Positions 33,122 through 42,354 of a DNA stretch of 64,000 bases are shown piece by piece; within the stretch, counting starts at the first letter, position 1; each line of letters opens with the position of its first letter. The notes under the pieces are model-generated. The model did not search any database. It was not told the origin of the DNA and was given only the letters and a program-made list of their open reading frames with translations. The DNA is from DATIRA01 sp963766505 (GTDB taxonomy: Bacteria; Pseudomonadota; Gammaproteobacteria; Steroidobacterales; Steroidobacteraceae): the NCBI GenBank assembly GCA_963766505.1, contig CAVYAL010000005.1, positions 1,178,001 to 1,242,000 of the forward strand. Reading direction: 5' to 3'. A program made the translations under genes and the position numbers.

Positions 33122-33565
33122 TCAGCCGCGACCGGCCTCGTAGCTGCGGATGAACTCCTCGGGCGGAGTGCTGGCGATTTCCGCCGCAATCGCCTCTAGC
33201 TCGAGGTCCTGCAGGGACTTGAACCGAATGCAGGATCTGCCCATGTCGATCTTGCGGCCGGCGCGGGCGAAGGCCTCCTTCAGGCGCCGTCCGCGGGACT
33301 CTTCCATGTAGGCGCAACTGAGATACAACGCGTAGTGGTTCTTCTGCGCGGCCAGGGCGACGTACATCAGCGGCTTGCCGTTGTAGGTGTCCGGATAGCG
33401 AGTGAGCGGTATTTCCCAGGTGATCATCCCGTAGCCCATTGCCTCACGATAGCCTCGCGGCATGTTGGACCGGATCAGCCTGCGCAGGGCGACGACGATG
33501 CTGCGCCTGTCCGGCGGAAGCCCGGCGAGATATTCTTTCACGCCCGCTGCTTTGATCGAGGTCAT
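33122..33565 (-). CDS. DUF1801 domain protein
   Basis: 147-aa cytoplasmic protein. Segments KEYLAGLPPDRRSIVVALRRLI, EAMGYGMITWEIPLTRYPDTY, YVALAAQKNHYALYLSCAYM and a C-terminal GRSCIRFKSLQDLELEAIAA match the YdhG/DUF1801 fold, whose biochemical role is unknown. It lies 8 bases upstream of the TraB-like gene on the same strand, probably one transcript. Confidence 0.85.
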   Translation of the reverse strand: MTSIKAAGVKEYLAGLPPDRRSIVVALRRLIRSNMPRGYREAMGYGMITWEIPLTRYPDTYNGKPLMYVALAAQKNHYALYLSCAYMEESRGRRLKEAFARAGRKIDMGRSCIRFKSLQDLELEAIAAEIASTPPEEFIRSYEAGRG

Positions 33566-33674
33566 GCGGCCGGCACTCCCGCTGCCCGGGTGGATGGTGG
33601 GTGACGCTTTCCACGCGCCTCGCTACTTTAAGGCGGTACGGGCATCACGCACGCATTTTCGCTAATCTTCGGCC

Positions 33675-35531
33675 GTGAACGAATCCTGGCAGACTCTGAT
33701 CCGCAACGCACTCGTGTTCGATGGCAGCGGCGAGACGCCGCGCCGCGAGGACCTCGCGATCGCCGGAGGGGTCGTCGCGGCGCGCGGTCCCGCGCTGGAT
33801 GCCGCGCGTGCGGACCGCATCATCGACGCGGACGGACGCTGGTTGATGCCGGGGCTGCTGGACATCCACACCCACCTCGACCTCGAGGTCGAACTCGCGC
33901 CCGGGCTTCCCGAATCCGTCAGGCACGGCACCACCACGGTCGTGGTCGGCAACTGCAGCCTCGGCACCGTCTTCGGCTCGCAGCGCAGCAATGGCGAGGA
34001 CCCGATCCTCGACTGCTTCACGCGCGTCGAGAACATACCGAAATCCGTGCTGCGCAGGGTGGTGGACCGCATGGACTGGCGGACCAGCGGCGAGTACCTC
34101 GACCACCTGGCCCGGCTGCCGCTCGGCCCCAACATCGTCCCGCTGGTGCCGCATTCGATGCTGCGCGTCGAGGTAATGGGCACCGCGGCGGCCGTGAGCC
34201 GCGAGCCCGCGCCCGCGGAGCTCGCGCGCATGGGCGAGCTGCTCGAGGAGGCGCTGCGCCAGGGATATGCGGGTTTCTCCACCGACTCGATTCCGTTCCA
34301 CTACCTCGCGAACGCACCGCACACCGACCGGCGCATCCCGGCCCAGTACGCAACGCGCCGGGAACTGAAGTCCCTGCTGCGCGTCGTCCGCGACTACGAC
34401 CGCGTCTGGCAGTGCACGCCGGACATCGAGCACCGGATCGGCACGGTGCTGCGCTTCCTGTTCACAAGCGGCCGGCTGTATGGCCGCCCGCTCAGGACCT
34501 CGGCGCTGACCGCGATCGACCTCGCCCACGACCGCAGCACCTGGAAGCTCTTCCCGCTGATCGCCGGCGCGCTCAATTCGCGCCTGCTCGACGGTCGGTT
34601 CCATTTCCAGGTGCTGGGCACGCCGTTCCGCATGTACGCCGAGGGCGCCATCTGTCCGATTTTCGAGGAGTTCGAATCCTCCCGCATGCTGATGGCCTGC
34701 GACATCGAGGACGCGTCGCAGCGGCGCGCGATCATGCAGGGCGAGGGCTTCGGCGAGCTGTTCGTGCGCGAGTGGCACGACCCTCGCCTGGTGTCGACGT
34801 TCAACCGCGACCTCGATGCGCTGAACGTCGAGCGCTGTCCTGTCGGCGAATGGCAGGGGGAGACGCTGGCTGCGATCTACCGACGCCTGCTGCGCTTCCA
34901 GTCGGGCGATCGCGCGAGCGCGCGCTCCGCGGCCGAGGCCGAGGCGCTCGACTCGTTTCCGGACCCGATAGGGCGGGAGGGCGCATTCCTGCTGCAGCTG
35001 ATCCGTCGCTACGACCGCGAGCTGCGCTGGTGGTTCGTCGTCGGCAACGACCGCCCGGAAATCCTGCGCGAACTGCTGTTCCACGAGCACATGCTGCCGG
35101 GCTTCAACGACAGCGGCGCTCACCTGATCAACCTCGCGTTCTTCGACGGCAACCTGCTGACGCTGCAGCTCGCGGCACGGGAGTCGCAAGCCGCCGTTGC
35201 GCAGGCGGTCCGGCGGCTGACGCGCGAGCCGGCCGAGTTCTTCGGCGTGGACGCGGGGCGAATCGATCCGGGCTCGCAGGCGGACCTGGTGCTGATCGAC
35301 CCGGCGGCGCTCGCGCGCTACGACACCGACGCCAACCGCCGGATGATCTACCGGGAAATCTTCGGGCACGAGCAGCTCGTCAACCGCTCGGACGGTGTCG
35401 TCAGCTCGGTCTTCATCGCCGGAGAAGAAGCCTGGGACGGGCGTGAGTGCACGCCGACGCTCGGGGCACGAAGGCTCGGTCGCCCGCTCACCAGCACACG
35501 GAGACCGGCAGCCCATGCACAGCTGCACTGA
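33675..35531 (+). CDS. Amidohydrolase family protein (N-acyl-D-amino-acid deacylase-like)
   Basis: 618 aa from a GTG start. A metal-dependent TIM-barrel hydrolase: RWLMPGLLDIHTHLDLEVE (HxH metal ligands), GTTTVVVGNCSLGTVFGS (Cys-containing ligand loop as in D-aminoacylases), MLPGFNDSGAHLINLAF (metal Asp), and a beta-sandwich returning at the C-terminus (GRIDPGSQADLVLID). It is about 120 aa longer than typical D-aminoacylases. No signal peptide. Exact substrate cannot be told. An outer-membrane protein gene follows within 31 bases. Confidence 0.85.
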   Translation: MNESWQTLIRNALVFDGSGETPRREDLAIAGGVVAARGPALDAARADRIIDADGRWLMPGLLDIHTHLDLEVELAPGLPESVRHGTTTVVVGNCSLGTVFGSQRSNGEDPILDCFTRVENIPKSVLRRVVDRMDWRTSGEYLDHLARLPLGPNIVPLVPHSMLRVEVMGTAAAVSREPAPAELARMGELLEEALRQGYAGFSTDSIPFHYLANAPHTDRRIPAQYATRRELKSLLRVVRDYDRVWQCTPDIEHRIGTVLRFLFTSGRLYGRPLRTSALTAIDLAHDRSTWKLFPLIAGALNSRLLDGRFHFQVLGTPFRMYAEGAICPIFEEFESSRMLMACDIEDASQRRAIMQGEGFGELFVREWHDPRLVSTFNRDLDALNVERCPVGEWQGETLAAIYRRLLRFQSGDRASARSAAEAEALDSFPDPIGREGAFLLQLIRRYDRELRWWFVVGNDRPEILRELLFHEHMLPGFNDSGAHLINLAFFDGNLLTLQLAARESQAAVAQAVRRLTREPAEFFGVDAGRIDPGSQADLVLIDPAALARYDTDANRRMIYREIFGHEQLVNRSDGVVSSVFIAGEEAWDGRECTPTLGARRLGRPLTSTRRPAAHAQLH

Positions 35532-35562
35532 ATGGCACACCGGCTTCGAGAGGAACACCCCG

Positions 35563-36477
35563 ATGCGAATGACTTGTGGTGCGCTGCCCGGGCTGCTCGC
35601 GCTGCTTGCGGCCACGCCGCTGCAGGCGCAGGAGATGGAGCCCCGCAATTACAGTCCGGCGCCCGTCGGACTTCGCATCGCGGGCCTCGGCTACAGCGAG
35701 TCGCGCGGCGACATCAACTTCGATCCGTCGCTGGCAGTCGAGGACGCCGAGGCCACGATTGGCGCAACCCTGGGCTTCTTCGCCTCGACGTTCGCGCTGC
35801 TCGACCGACCCTGGCGGGTGTCGGCGCTGCTGCCGTATTTCGACGGGGAACTCACCGGCAGTCTGGCCGGCGAGGATCGCCGGATCGCGCGCTACGGCCC
35901 TGGCGATGCCCGGGTGACCCTGGCCGTCACGCTCGGCGGGCTCGAGCCGCTCTCGCCCGCCGAATTCGCCCGGCGCGAGGCGCGCACCACTTGGGGCGCC
36001 TCGCTGACGGTCGCTGCGCCTACCGGTGAATACGACCCGGACCTGCTGATCAACATCGGCGCGAACCGCTGGTCCATCAAGCCGGAGATCGGCATCTTCC
36101 ACCCGATGGGCAAGTGGACGCTGGAGGCGAGCCTCGGCACCTGGTTCTTCGGCGACAACACGGACTTCGCAGGCGGCGCGACCCGCAGCCAGAATCCCCT
36201 GACCAGCCTGCAGGCGCACGCGAGCTATACGTTCCGGCCGGGCCTGTGGCTCGCCGCGACCGGTACCTGGTACGGCGGCGGTCGGACCAGCGTCGATGGG
36301 GTACGCAAGCAGGACTTCCAGTCCAGCAGCCGGGTCGGTCTGACGCTCTCGGTGCCGCTCACCCGGCGACAGTCGCTGAAGCTCACCGGCAGCAGCGGCG
36401 TGGCGACCCGGGTGGGCAACGATTTCGACAGCTGGCTCATCGTCTGGCAGTACCGCTGGTTCCGGCCGACGAGCTGA
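35563..36477 (+). CDS. Outer membrane transporter-like beta-barrel (Phenol_MetA_deg type)
   Basis: 304 aa from the ATG at 35563 (GAGAGGA upstream). Signal peptide MRMTCGALPGLLALLAATPLQAQ. Alternating amphipathic beta strands, including WGASLTVAAPTGEYDPDLLINIGANRWSIKPEIG-type sequence, and a terminal aromatic-rich strand (WLIVWQYRWF) suit an outer-membrane barrel of the MetA-pathway transporter family. Possibly co-transcribed with the amidohydrolase. Cargo unknown. Confidence 0.82.
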   Translation: MRMTCGALPGLLALLAATPLQAQEMEPRNYSPAPVGLRIAGLGYSESRGDINFDPSLAVEDAEATIGATLGFFASTFALLDRPWRVSALLPYFDGELTGSLAGEDRRIARYGPGDARVTLAVTLGGLEPLSPAEFARREARTTWGASLTVAAPTGEYDPDLLINIGANRWSIKPEIGIFHPMGKWTLEASLGTWFFGDNTDFAGGATRSQNPLTSLQAHASYTFRPGLWLAATGTWYGGGRTSVDGVRKQDFQSSSRVGLTLSVPLTRRQSLKLTGSSGVATRVGNDFDSWLIVWQYRWFRPTS

Positions 36478-36519
36478 GCCACTGGAGACTCGACTGCGGC
36501 CGTCCGCCGCCTGGTCCGC

Positions 36520-37821
36520 TCAGAGCGCGCCGACCGCGCGTGCCAGCTTGAGCCTCGCGAGCCCGGCGCCGAGCAGTGCGTCGTCGCGGTTCGTCAGCGC
36601 CCGGATCCTCAGCGACTCGGCCTCGAGCAGCTGGGTCTGAGTGCCGAGGCCCGCGCCGTAGCGCTCGCGTGCGATACGGAGGTTCTCCTCCGATTGCTCG
36701 GCTGCGTCTGCAGTGACGGCCACGCGCTGGCGGGTCTCCTCGACCTCGAGCCAGGCCTGGCGCACCTGCAGGCCGATCAGCGACTCGAGGTCCAGCCGCT
36801 GCTCCTGCACCGCGCGCTTCGAGCGCTCCAGCGCCGCGGCGCGCTTGCGCGACTGGCCGCCGTCGAACAGCGCCCACTGCACGCCGACGCCCGCGTAGAG
36901 CACGTCCTCGTCGTCGAGGAAGCCGTTCTCCAGGTAGCTGTACGAGCCGGTCAGGCTCACCTGGGGAAGCACCCGGGACCGCTCGGTCCTGGCCAGTTGC
37001 CCGAGCGCCTCGCCCTGCTCAGCGAGTGCGTCGATCTCGCTGCGTCGCTCGACGGCCATCGCGACCAGTGAGTCGAGGTCGGTCGGCAACGGCTCGGGCT
37101 CCGGCAGCACCTCGGCCAGTTCGACCGGCCGGTCCAGCGGTTGACCGAGACGACGGTTGTAGTCGGCGAGCGCGATCTCGGCGGCGTTTGCCGTGCGCAG
37201 GCGGTTCTGGCGCGCGTCGGCCAGCGCGACCTGCACCGCGAGCAGGTCGTTCTTCGGCACGAGTTCGCGCTCGAACATGCTGTCGACGTCGCTTGCGAGC
37301 GCCTCGAGGCTCGTCACGTTGCTTTGCGCAACGGCGAGTGCCCGTCGGGCGCGCAGGACGCCGACATAGGACTCGGCCACCGACAGCTTGAGTTCCTGCT
37401 GTGCCCCTGCCAGCCGGGCGTCGGCGCCCCGGCTCTGCGCCTCGGCCGCGGCGATTCCAGCGGAAATCCTCCCGCTCGTGAACACCGGCAACGTCAGCGA
37501 TGCCGTTCCCATCAGGAACTCGTCGCCCGGGAAAAGTGGCGGCGGCGTGAGCGGCAACCCGGTGAACGAGAAATCGAATGCGGGCGAATCGTCGAGCCAG
37601 GTGTAGCTCCCGCCGAGCGCCAGCACCGGCCAGCGCTGCGCACGGGCTGCCTCGGCCTCGAGACGTGCCGCCTCAGTCCGGCTCGTTGCCGCCGCGAAGC
37701 CGCGGTCGCGGTCGAGCGCCATCCCCCAGGCCTGCTGCAGCGTTTCCGCCGCGCCGGCCCTGCCCGCGAGCAGCGCGACGGCGATCGCCGCGATCAGCTT
37801 GCCGCTGCCCGCGGGGCTCAT
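36520..37821 (-). CDS. TolC family outer membrane efflux protein
   Basis: 433 aa with signal peptide (MSPAGSGKLIAAIAVALLAG) and two homologous long-helix OEP repeats, e.g. LQQAWGMALDRDRGFAAAT and ALFDGGQSRKRAAALERSKR, with YVGVLRARRALAVAQSNV and VRQAWLEVEETRQRVAVTADA. It is the outer-membrane channel for the RND pump encoded upstream in the same operon; the SQR gene lies between them, 36 bases before its start. It is the last gene of the sulfide-response operon. Confidence 0.92.
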   Translation of the reverse strand: MSPAGSGKLIAAIAVALLAGRAGAAETLQQAWGMALDRDRGFAAATSRTEAARLEAEAARAQRWPVLALGGSYTWLDDSPAFDFSFTGLPLTPPPLFPGDEFLMGTASLTLPVFTSGRISAGIAAAEAQSRGADARLAGAQQELKLSVAESYVGVLRARRALAVAQSNVTSLEALASDVDSMFERELVPKNDLLAVQVALADARQNRLRTANAAEIALADYNRRLGQPLDRPVELAEVLPEPEPLPTDLDSLVAMAVERRSEIDALAEQGEALGQLARTERSRVLPQVSLTGSYSYLENGFLDDEDVLYAGVGVQWALFDGGQSRKRAAALERSKRAVQEQRLDLESLIGLQVRQAWLEVEETRQRVAVTADAAEQSEENLRIARERYGAGLGTQTQLLEAESLRIRALTNRDDALLGAGLARLKLARAVGAL

Positions 37822-37857
37822 CCGCAGTTTCCCCGCCCCGGACTCACCGCGACCTCC

Positions 37858-39129
37858 TCATTGCTTGAGCGTCTCGATGCCGAGCGTGCCGAGCACGTAT
37901 TTCTCGTAGATCGGCGTGATCGAACCGGTCTTCACCTTGCGCAGGAAGTACTTCTCGAAGGCGACCTTGGCCAGGTGCACCCACTTGCCCTCCTTCGCCC
38001 AGGTCACGTTGCGCGGCGGTATCTGCGGCAGCGCCACGAAGGCGGCCCCGGTGTCGCCGAAGTCGGCCAGGCAGATCGCGTTCCAGGTGCCGCGCGAACT
38101 GGCGGGCTTGCCGGCCAGCTCGGCCGCGACGTTCTCGCAGATCGCGTGGACCATGGACTCGATCATGTAGCCCGTCTTCGGCGCGCCGGTCGGAACCGGC
38201 GTCGCCTCGACCGGCGGAATGGCCACGCAGACCCCGGCCGAGAAGATGTTCCGGTACTTCTTGCTGCGCTGGTGCTCGTCGATCAGCACGAAACCGCGAG
38301 GGTTGCACAGCTCCGGCACGGCGGCGACCGCGTCCACGCCCTTGAAGGCGGGGATCACCACCGAGAACTTGAACGGCAGCTTGTGCTCCTTCTTCACGTT
38401 CCCGTCCTCGCCCATCTCGCTGGCCATCAGCATGCCGGGCTCGGCCGAGGTCATCTTGGCGTTCGTGATCCAGCTGATGTGCCGCTGGCGCAGCGTGGAC
38501 TCCATCAGGCCCTTGCTGTCACCGACGCCGCCCAGCCCCATGTGGCCGATGTAGGGCTCGGAGGTCACGAAGGTCATCGGCACGCGGTCGCGGATCTTCC
38601 GCCGACGCAGGTCGGTGTCGAGGATCATCGCCATCTCGTAGGTCGGCCCGAAGCAGCTCGCACCCGGGGCCGCCCCGATCACGATCGGTCCGGGGTCCTT
38701 CAGGAATTCCTGGTAGCGGTCCCAGGCCTGGAGCGCATGGGCGTGCGTGCAGACGGACTGCGTGTGCGCCTCGGGCCCGAGCCCCGGAACCTCCTCGAAC
38801 GCGAGCTTCGGGCCCGTCGAGATCACCAGGTAGTCGTAGTCCATCGTCGTGCCGTCCGAGAGCGTGAGCTTCGAGGCGGGCGCGTCTATCGACTGTACCA
38901 TCAGCGGCACGAAGCCGATGTCCTTGTCCGCCAGCGGCCGAGCCAGGTCCACCCGCGTCTGCGGCGCGGTGCGCCAGCCTACCGTTATCCACGGGTTGGA
39001 AGGCGTGAACTCGAAGAACGGCCCCGTGCCGATCAGCGTCACGCTGTGCCCGCTGCCGACCCGCTTCTTCATCTCGTATGCGCAGGCGACCCCGCCGAGT
39101 CCCGCGCCCATGATTGCGATCCTGGCCAT
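37858..39129 (-). CDS. sqr: Sulfide:quinone oxidoreductase
   Basis: FAD enzyme of 423 aa that oxidises sulfide at the membrane and passes electrons to quinone. MARIAIMGAGLGGVACAYE is the FAD-binding motif; YLVISTGPKL and NIFSAGVCVAI are typical. Three cysteines at 127 (QSVCTHAH), 159 (GASCFGPTYE) and 353 (NAICLADFG) match in spacing the catalytic trio of Acidithiobacillus SQR (128/160/356, from memory). This separates it from flavocytochrome c subunits and NDH-2. No signal peptide. It lies 12 bases after the RND pump gene. Confidence 0.9.
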   Translation of the reverse strand: MARIAIMGAGLGGVACAYEMKKRVGSGHSVTLIGTGPFFEFTPSNPWITVGWRTAPQTRVDLARPLADKDIGFVPLMVQSIDAPASKLTLSDGTTMDYDYLVISTGPKLAFEEVPGLGPEAHTQSVCTHAHALQAWDRYQEFLKDPGPIVIGAAPGASCFGPTYEMAMILDTDLRRRKIRDRVPMTFVTSEPYIGHMGLGGVGDSKGLMESTLRQRHISWITNAKMTSAEPGMLMASEMGEDGNVKKEHKLPFKFSVVIPAFKGVDAVAAVPELCNPRGFVLIDEHQRSKKYRNIFSAGVCVAIPPVEATPVPTGAPKTGYMIESMVHAICENVAAELAGKPASSRGTWNAICLADFGDTGAAFVALPQIPPRNVTWAKEGKWVHLAKVAFEKYFLRKVKTGSITPIYEKYVLGTLGIETLKQ

Positions 39130-39141
39130 GTCTGTTCCCCC

Positions 39142-42100
39142 TTACTGCACGCCGGCAGTGGCTGGTCTGCGGTTGCGATAGCTGTAGTAGAGAATCGGGA
39201 TCACCACGAGGGTGAGCGCCGTCGAGACGAGGATGCCGAAAATCAGCGACACCGCAAGGCCGTTGAAGATCGGGTCATCCAGGATGAAGAACGCGCCGGT
39301 CATCGCCGCAACCGCGGTCAGCGCGATCGGACGAGCCCGGACGGCCGCGGCGCTGATCACCGCGTCGGCCAGCTCCCGCCCCTGCGCCAACTCTACGTTG
39401 ATGAAGTCCACGAGCAGGATCGAGTTGCGCACGATGATGCCTGCGAGCGCGATCATCCCGATCATCGAGGTCGCGGTGAACTGCGCGCCGAGCAAGGCGT
39501 GGCCCGGCATCACGCCGATCACGGTGAGCGGGATCGGCGCCATGATCACCAGCGGCACCGCGTAGGAGCGGAACTGGGCGACCACCAGCAGGAAGATCAG
39601 GATCAGTCCCACCGAGTAGGCGAGCCCCATGTCGCGGAACGTCTCGTAGGTGATCTGCCACTCGCCGTCCCACTTCAGGCTGAAGCGGTAGGGATCCTCG
39701 GGCTGGTTGATGAACCGCTGATCGAGCGAAAACCCTTCGGGCAGGCGCTCGTCGAGCGCGCCGACGATCTCGAACATGCCGTACAGCGGGCTGTCGGTGT
39801 CGCCGACCGAGTCCGCGGTGACCCAGGCCATCGGCAGCAGGTCCTTGTGGTAGATGGAGTTGTCCCAGGCCCGTTCCTCGACGACCGCGATCTCCGAGAG
39901 CGGTACGCGGGCACCGCTGCGTGAGCGGACCTCCAGCGCGAGCACGCTGGCGATGCTGGCCTTGTCCGGCACGCCAAGTTCGAGCCGCACCGGAATCGGG
40001 TAGTTCTCCCTTCCCATGTGCACGTAGGTTGCATCCGCGGCGCCGAGCCCGGCGGCCAGCACCTGCACCGCCTCCGCCTGGCTGACGCCCAGCAGCGCCG
40101 CCTTCTGGCGATCGATGCCTACGACCAGGCGGGGACTCGGCGCCTCGACGCTGTCGTCGACGTCGACGATGCCATCGGTCTCGTCGAAGATCTTGCGCAG
40201 CTCCCGCGTGAGCTCGAGCTGAGCGCCGTAGAAGGGCCCGTAGATCTCCGCGACCAACGGCGCCTGTACCGGCGGGCCGGGCGGCACCTCGACGACCTTG
40301 ACAGCCGCCCCGCTGCTGCGCGCGATCTGCTGCAGCCGCGGCCGGACGTCGAGCGCGATCTCGTGACTCTTGCGATCGCGGTGGTGCTTGTCGACGAGGT
40401 TGACCTGGATGTCGCCCAGCTCGGGTCCCGAGCGCAGGTAGTACTGCCGCACCAGGCCGTTGAAATTGATCGGCGCGGACGTCCCCGCATACACCTGGTA
40501 GTCGGTCACCTCCGGCGTCTTCGCGAGTTCCGCCGCGAGCGCATCCAGCACCCGGCCCGTCTCCTCGAGCGCCGTGCCCTCCGGCATGTCCACGACGACC
40601 TGGAATTCCGACTTGTTGTCGAAGGGCAGCATCTTCATCACGACCCATTTCGGGATCACCAGCGAGACCGCGAGCAGGATCGCGACCAGCGTGCCGAGGT
40701 AGAGCTTGCGTCGCTGCCGCTGCGCCCGCGGACCGCGCAGGAACGGCGACATGACCCGCTCGAACCAGCGGGCGAGCCGCGTCTCATCGGCGTGGCCGTG
40801 CGCATGCGCCTGCTTCAGCATCCGCCGGGACAGCCAGGGCGTGAACACCAGCGCGACGGCCAGCGAGATCAGCATGCCCATGCTGGCGTTGATCGGGATC
40901 GGGCTCATGTACGGCCCCATCAGGCCGCTGACGAAAGCCATCGGCAGCAGCGCCGCGATCACCGTGAAGGTCGCGAGTATCGTCGGGCCGCCGACCTCGT
41001 CCACGGCCCTCGGGATCAGCTGCCCGAGCTCTCCACCGAAGGCCATGTGCCGGTTGATGTTCTCGACGACCACGATCGCATCGTCCACCAGGATGCCGAT
41101 CGCGAAGATCAGCGCGAACAGCGAGACGCGGTTGATCGTGAACCCGTAGGCCCAGGAGGCGAACAGCGTCGCGGCCAGCGTGATGACCACCGCCGCGCCC
41201 ACGACGACCGCTTCGCGCCAGCCCACCGTCAGCCAGACCAGCAGCACGACGGACGCGGTCGCGAACGCCAGCTTCTGGATCAGCTTCTGCGCCTTGTCGT
41301 TGGCGGTCTCGCCGTAGTTCCGGGTGACGGTGGCCTCGATGCCATCGGGGATGTAGGTGCCGCGCAGCAGCTCGATCCGTTCCAGTACCGCAGTCGCCAC
41401 GTCGATCGCGTTCGCGCCGGGCTTCTTCGAGACCGCGAGCGTCACGGCCGGGGCAATGCCCTGCAGGTCGATGCCCTTCTGCCCGGCCGCCGGGCCGGCC
41501 CCGAAAGTCACGTACTGCTCCGGCTGATCGGGACCGGCGCGAACCTCGGCCACGTCCTGCAGGTAGACGGGACGTCCCTGGTGCACCGCGATGACGAGCT
41601 GCGCCACCTCGTCGCGGTCGGCGAGGAACTCGCCCGCCTGCACCGGCACGCTCGTGCCACCGCGCACCAGGTCTCCGGCCTGCAGCACGAGGTTCGCGGC
41701 CTCGAGCGACCCGATCAGCTCCGTGACGGTGAGTCCATAGCCCGCGAGGCGCTGCGGGTCCAGCGTCACGTGGACGGTCTCGTCCGGGCCGCCGATCGTG
41801 TAGACGTTGCGGGTGCCCGGGACGCGCTTGACTTCCGCCTCTATCGCGTGCGCGACCTGGCGCAGCTCGTGGGAGCCGCGCTCGGGGTCCCTGGTCCACA
41901 AGGTCACGCTCAGGATCGGCACGTCGTCGATGCCTTTCGGCTTGACGAGCGGCTGCAGGATGCCGACGCCCGGCGGCCGCCAGTCCTGGTTGGAGTAGAT
42001 CGCGTTGTAGAGGCGGACGATCGCGTCGGTGCGATCCTCGCCGACCTCGAACTGGACGGTGATCACCGCGCCGCCGGGTCGTGACACCGAGTAGATGTGC

Positions 42101-42354
42101 TCGACGCCGGAGATCTCGGCGAGGACCTTCTCCATCGGCGTCGCGACCAGGCTCTCGACCTGCTCGGCGCTGCCGCCCGGGAACGGGATGATGACGTTTG
42201 CCATCGTGACGTTGATCTGCGGCTCTTCCTCCCGCGGCGTCACGAACACCGCGAACAACCCGAGCAGCAGCGCGGTGAGCCCGAGTAGCGGCGTCAGCTC
42301 GCTGTCGAGGAACAGCCGGGCGACGCGGCCACTGAAGCCGAGCTTCTCATTCAT
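39142..42354 (-). CDS. RND family efflux pump, inner-membrane permease
   Basis: 1070 aa, a full-length HAE1-like RND transporter. An N-terminal TM helix is followed by a large periplasmic loop, a TM bundle with the proton-relay Asp-Asp in AIGILVDDAIVVVENINRHMAF, a second periplasmic loop and a C-terminal TM bundle (IALAGIIVRNSILLVDFINVEL). It overlaps the adaptor gene by 8 bases and precedes sqr by 12. Its context implies export of a sulfur-related or sulfide-induced toxic compound; the substrate is not evident from sequence. Confidence 0.93.
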   Translation of the reverse strand: MNEKLGFSGRVARLFLDSELTPLLGLTALLLGLFAVFVTPREEEPQINVTMANVIIPFPGGSAEQVESLVATPMEKVLAEISGVEHIYSVSRPGGAVITVQFEVGEDRTDAIVRLYNAIYSNQDWRPPGVGILQPLVKPKGIDDVPILSVTLWTRDPERGSHELRQVAHAIEAEVKRVPGTRNVYTIGGPDETVHVTLDPQRLAGYGLTVTELIGSLEAANLVLQAGDLVRGGTSVPVQAGEFLADRDEVAQLVIAVHQGRPVYLQDVAEVRAGPDQPEQYVTFGAGPAAGQKGIDLQGIAPAVTLAVSKKPGANAIDVATAVLERIELLRGTYIPDGIEATVTRNYGETANDKAQKLIQKLAFATASVVLLVWLTVGWREAVVVGAAVVITLAATLFASWAYGFTINRVSLFALIFAIGILVDDAIVVVENINRHMAFGGELGQLIPRAVDEVGGPTILATFTVIAALLPMAFVSGLMGPYMSPIPINASMGMLISLAVALVFTPWLSRRMLKQAHAHGHADETRLARWFERVMSPFLRGPRAQRQRRKLYLGTLVAILLAVSLVIPKWVVMKMLPFDNKSEFQVVVDMPEGTALEETGRVLDALAAELAKTPEVTDYQVYAGTSAPINFNGLVRQYYLRSGPELGDIQVNLVDKHHRDRKSHEIALDVRPRLQQIARSSGAAVKVVEVPPGPPVQAPLVAEIYGPFYGAQLELTRELRKIFDETDGIVDVDDSVEAPSPRLVVGIDRQKAALLGVSQAEAVQVLAAGLGAADATYVHMGRENYPIPVRLELGVPDKASIASVLALEVRSRSGARVPLSEIAVVEERAWDNSIYHKDLLPMAWVTADSVGDTDSPLYGMFEIVGALDERLPEGFSLDQRFINQPEDPYRFSLKWDGEWQITYETFRDMGLAYSVGLILIFLLVVAQFRSYAVPLVIMAPIPLTVIGVMPGHALLGAQFTATSMIGMIALAGIIVRNSILLVDFINVELAQGRELADAVISAAAVRARPIALTAVAAMTGAFFILDDPIFNGLAVSLIFGILVSTALTLVVIPILYYSYRNRRPATAGVQ

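Noticed and set aside
37141..39924. Very long (927-codon) plus-strand open frame across the TolC and SQR genes
   Set aside because: No motifs, Arg/His/Asp-biased composition typical of the antisense of GC-rich genes; it runs across two well-defined minus-strand genes.
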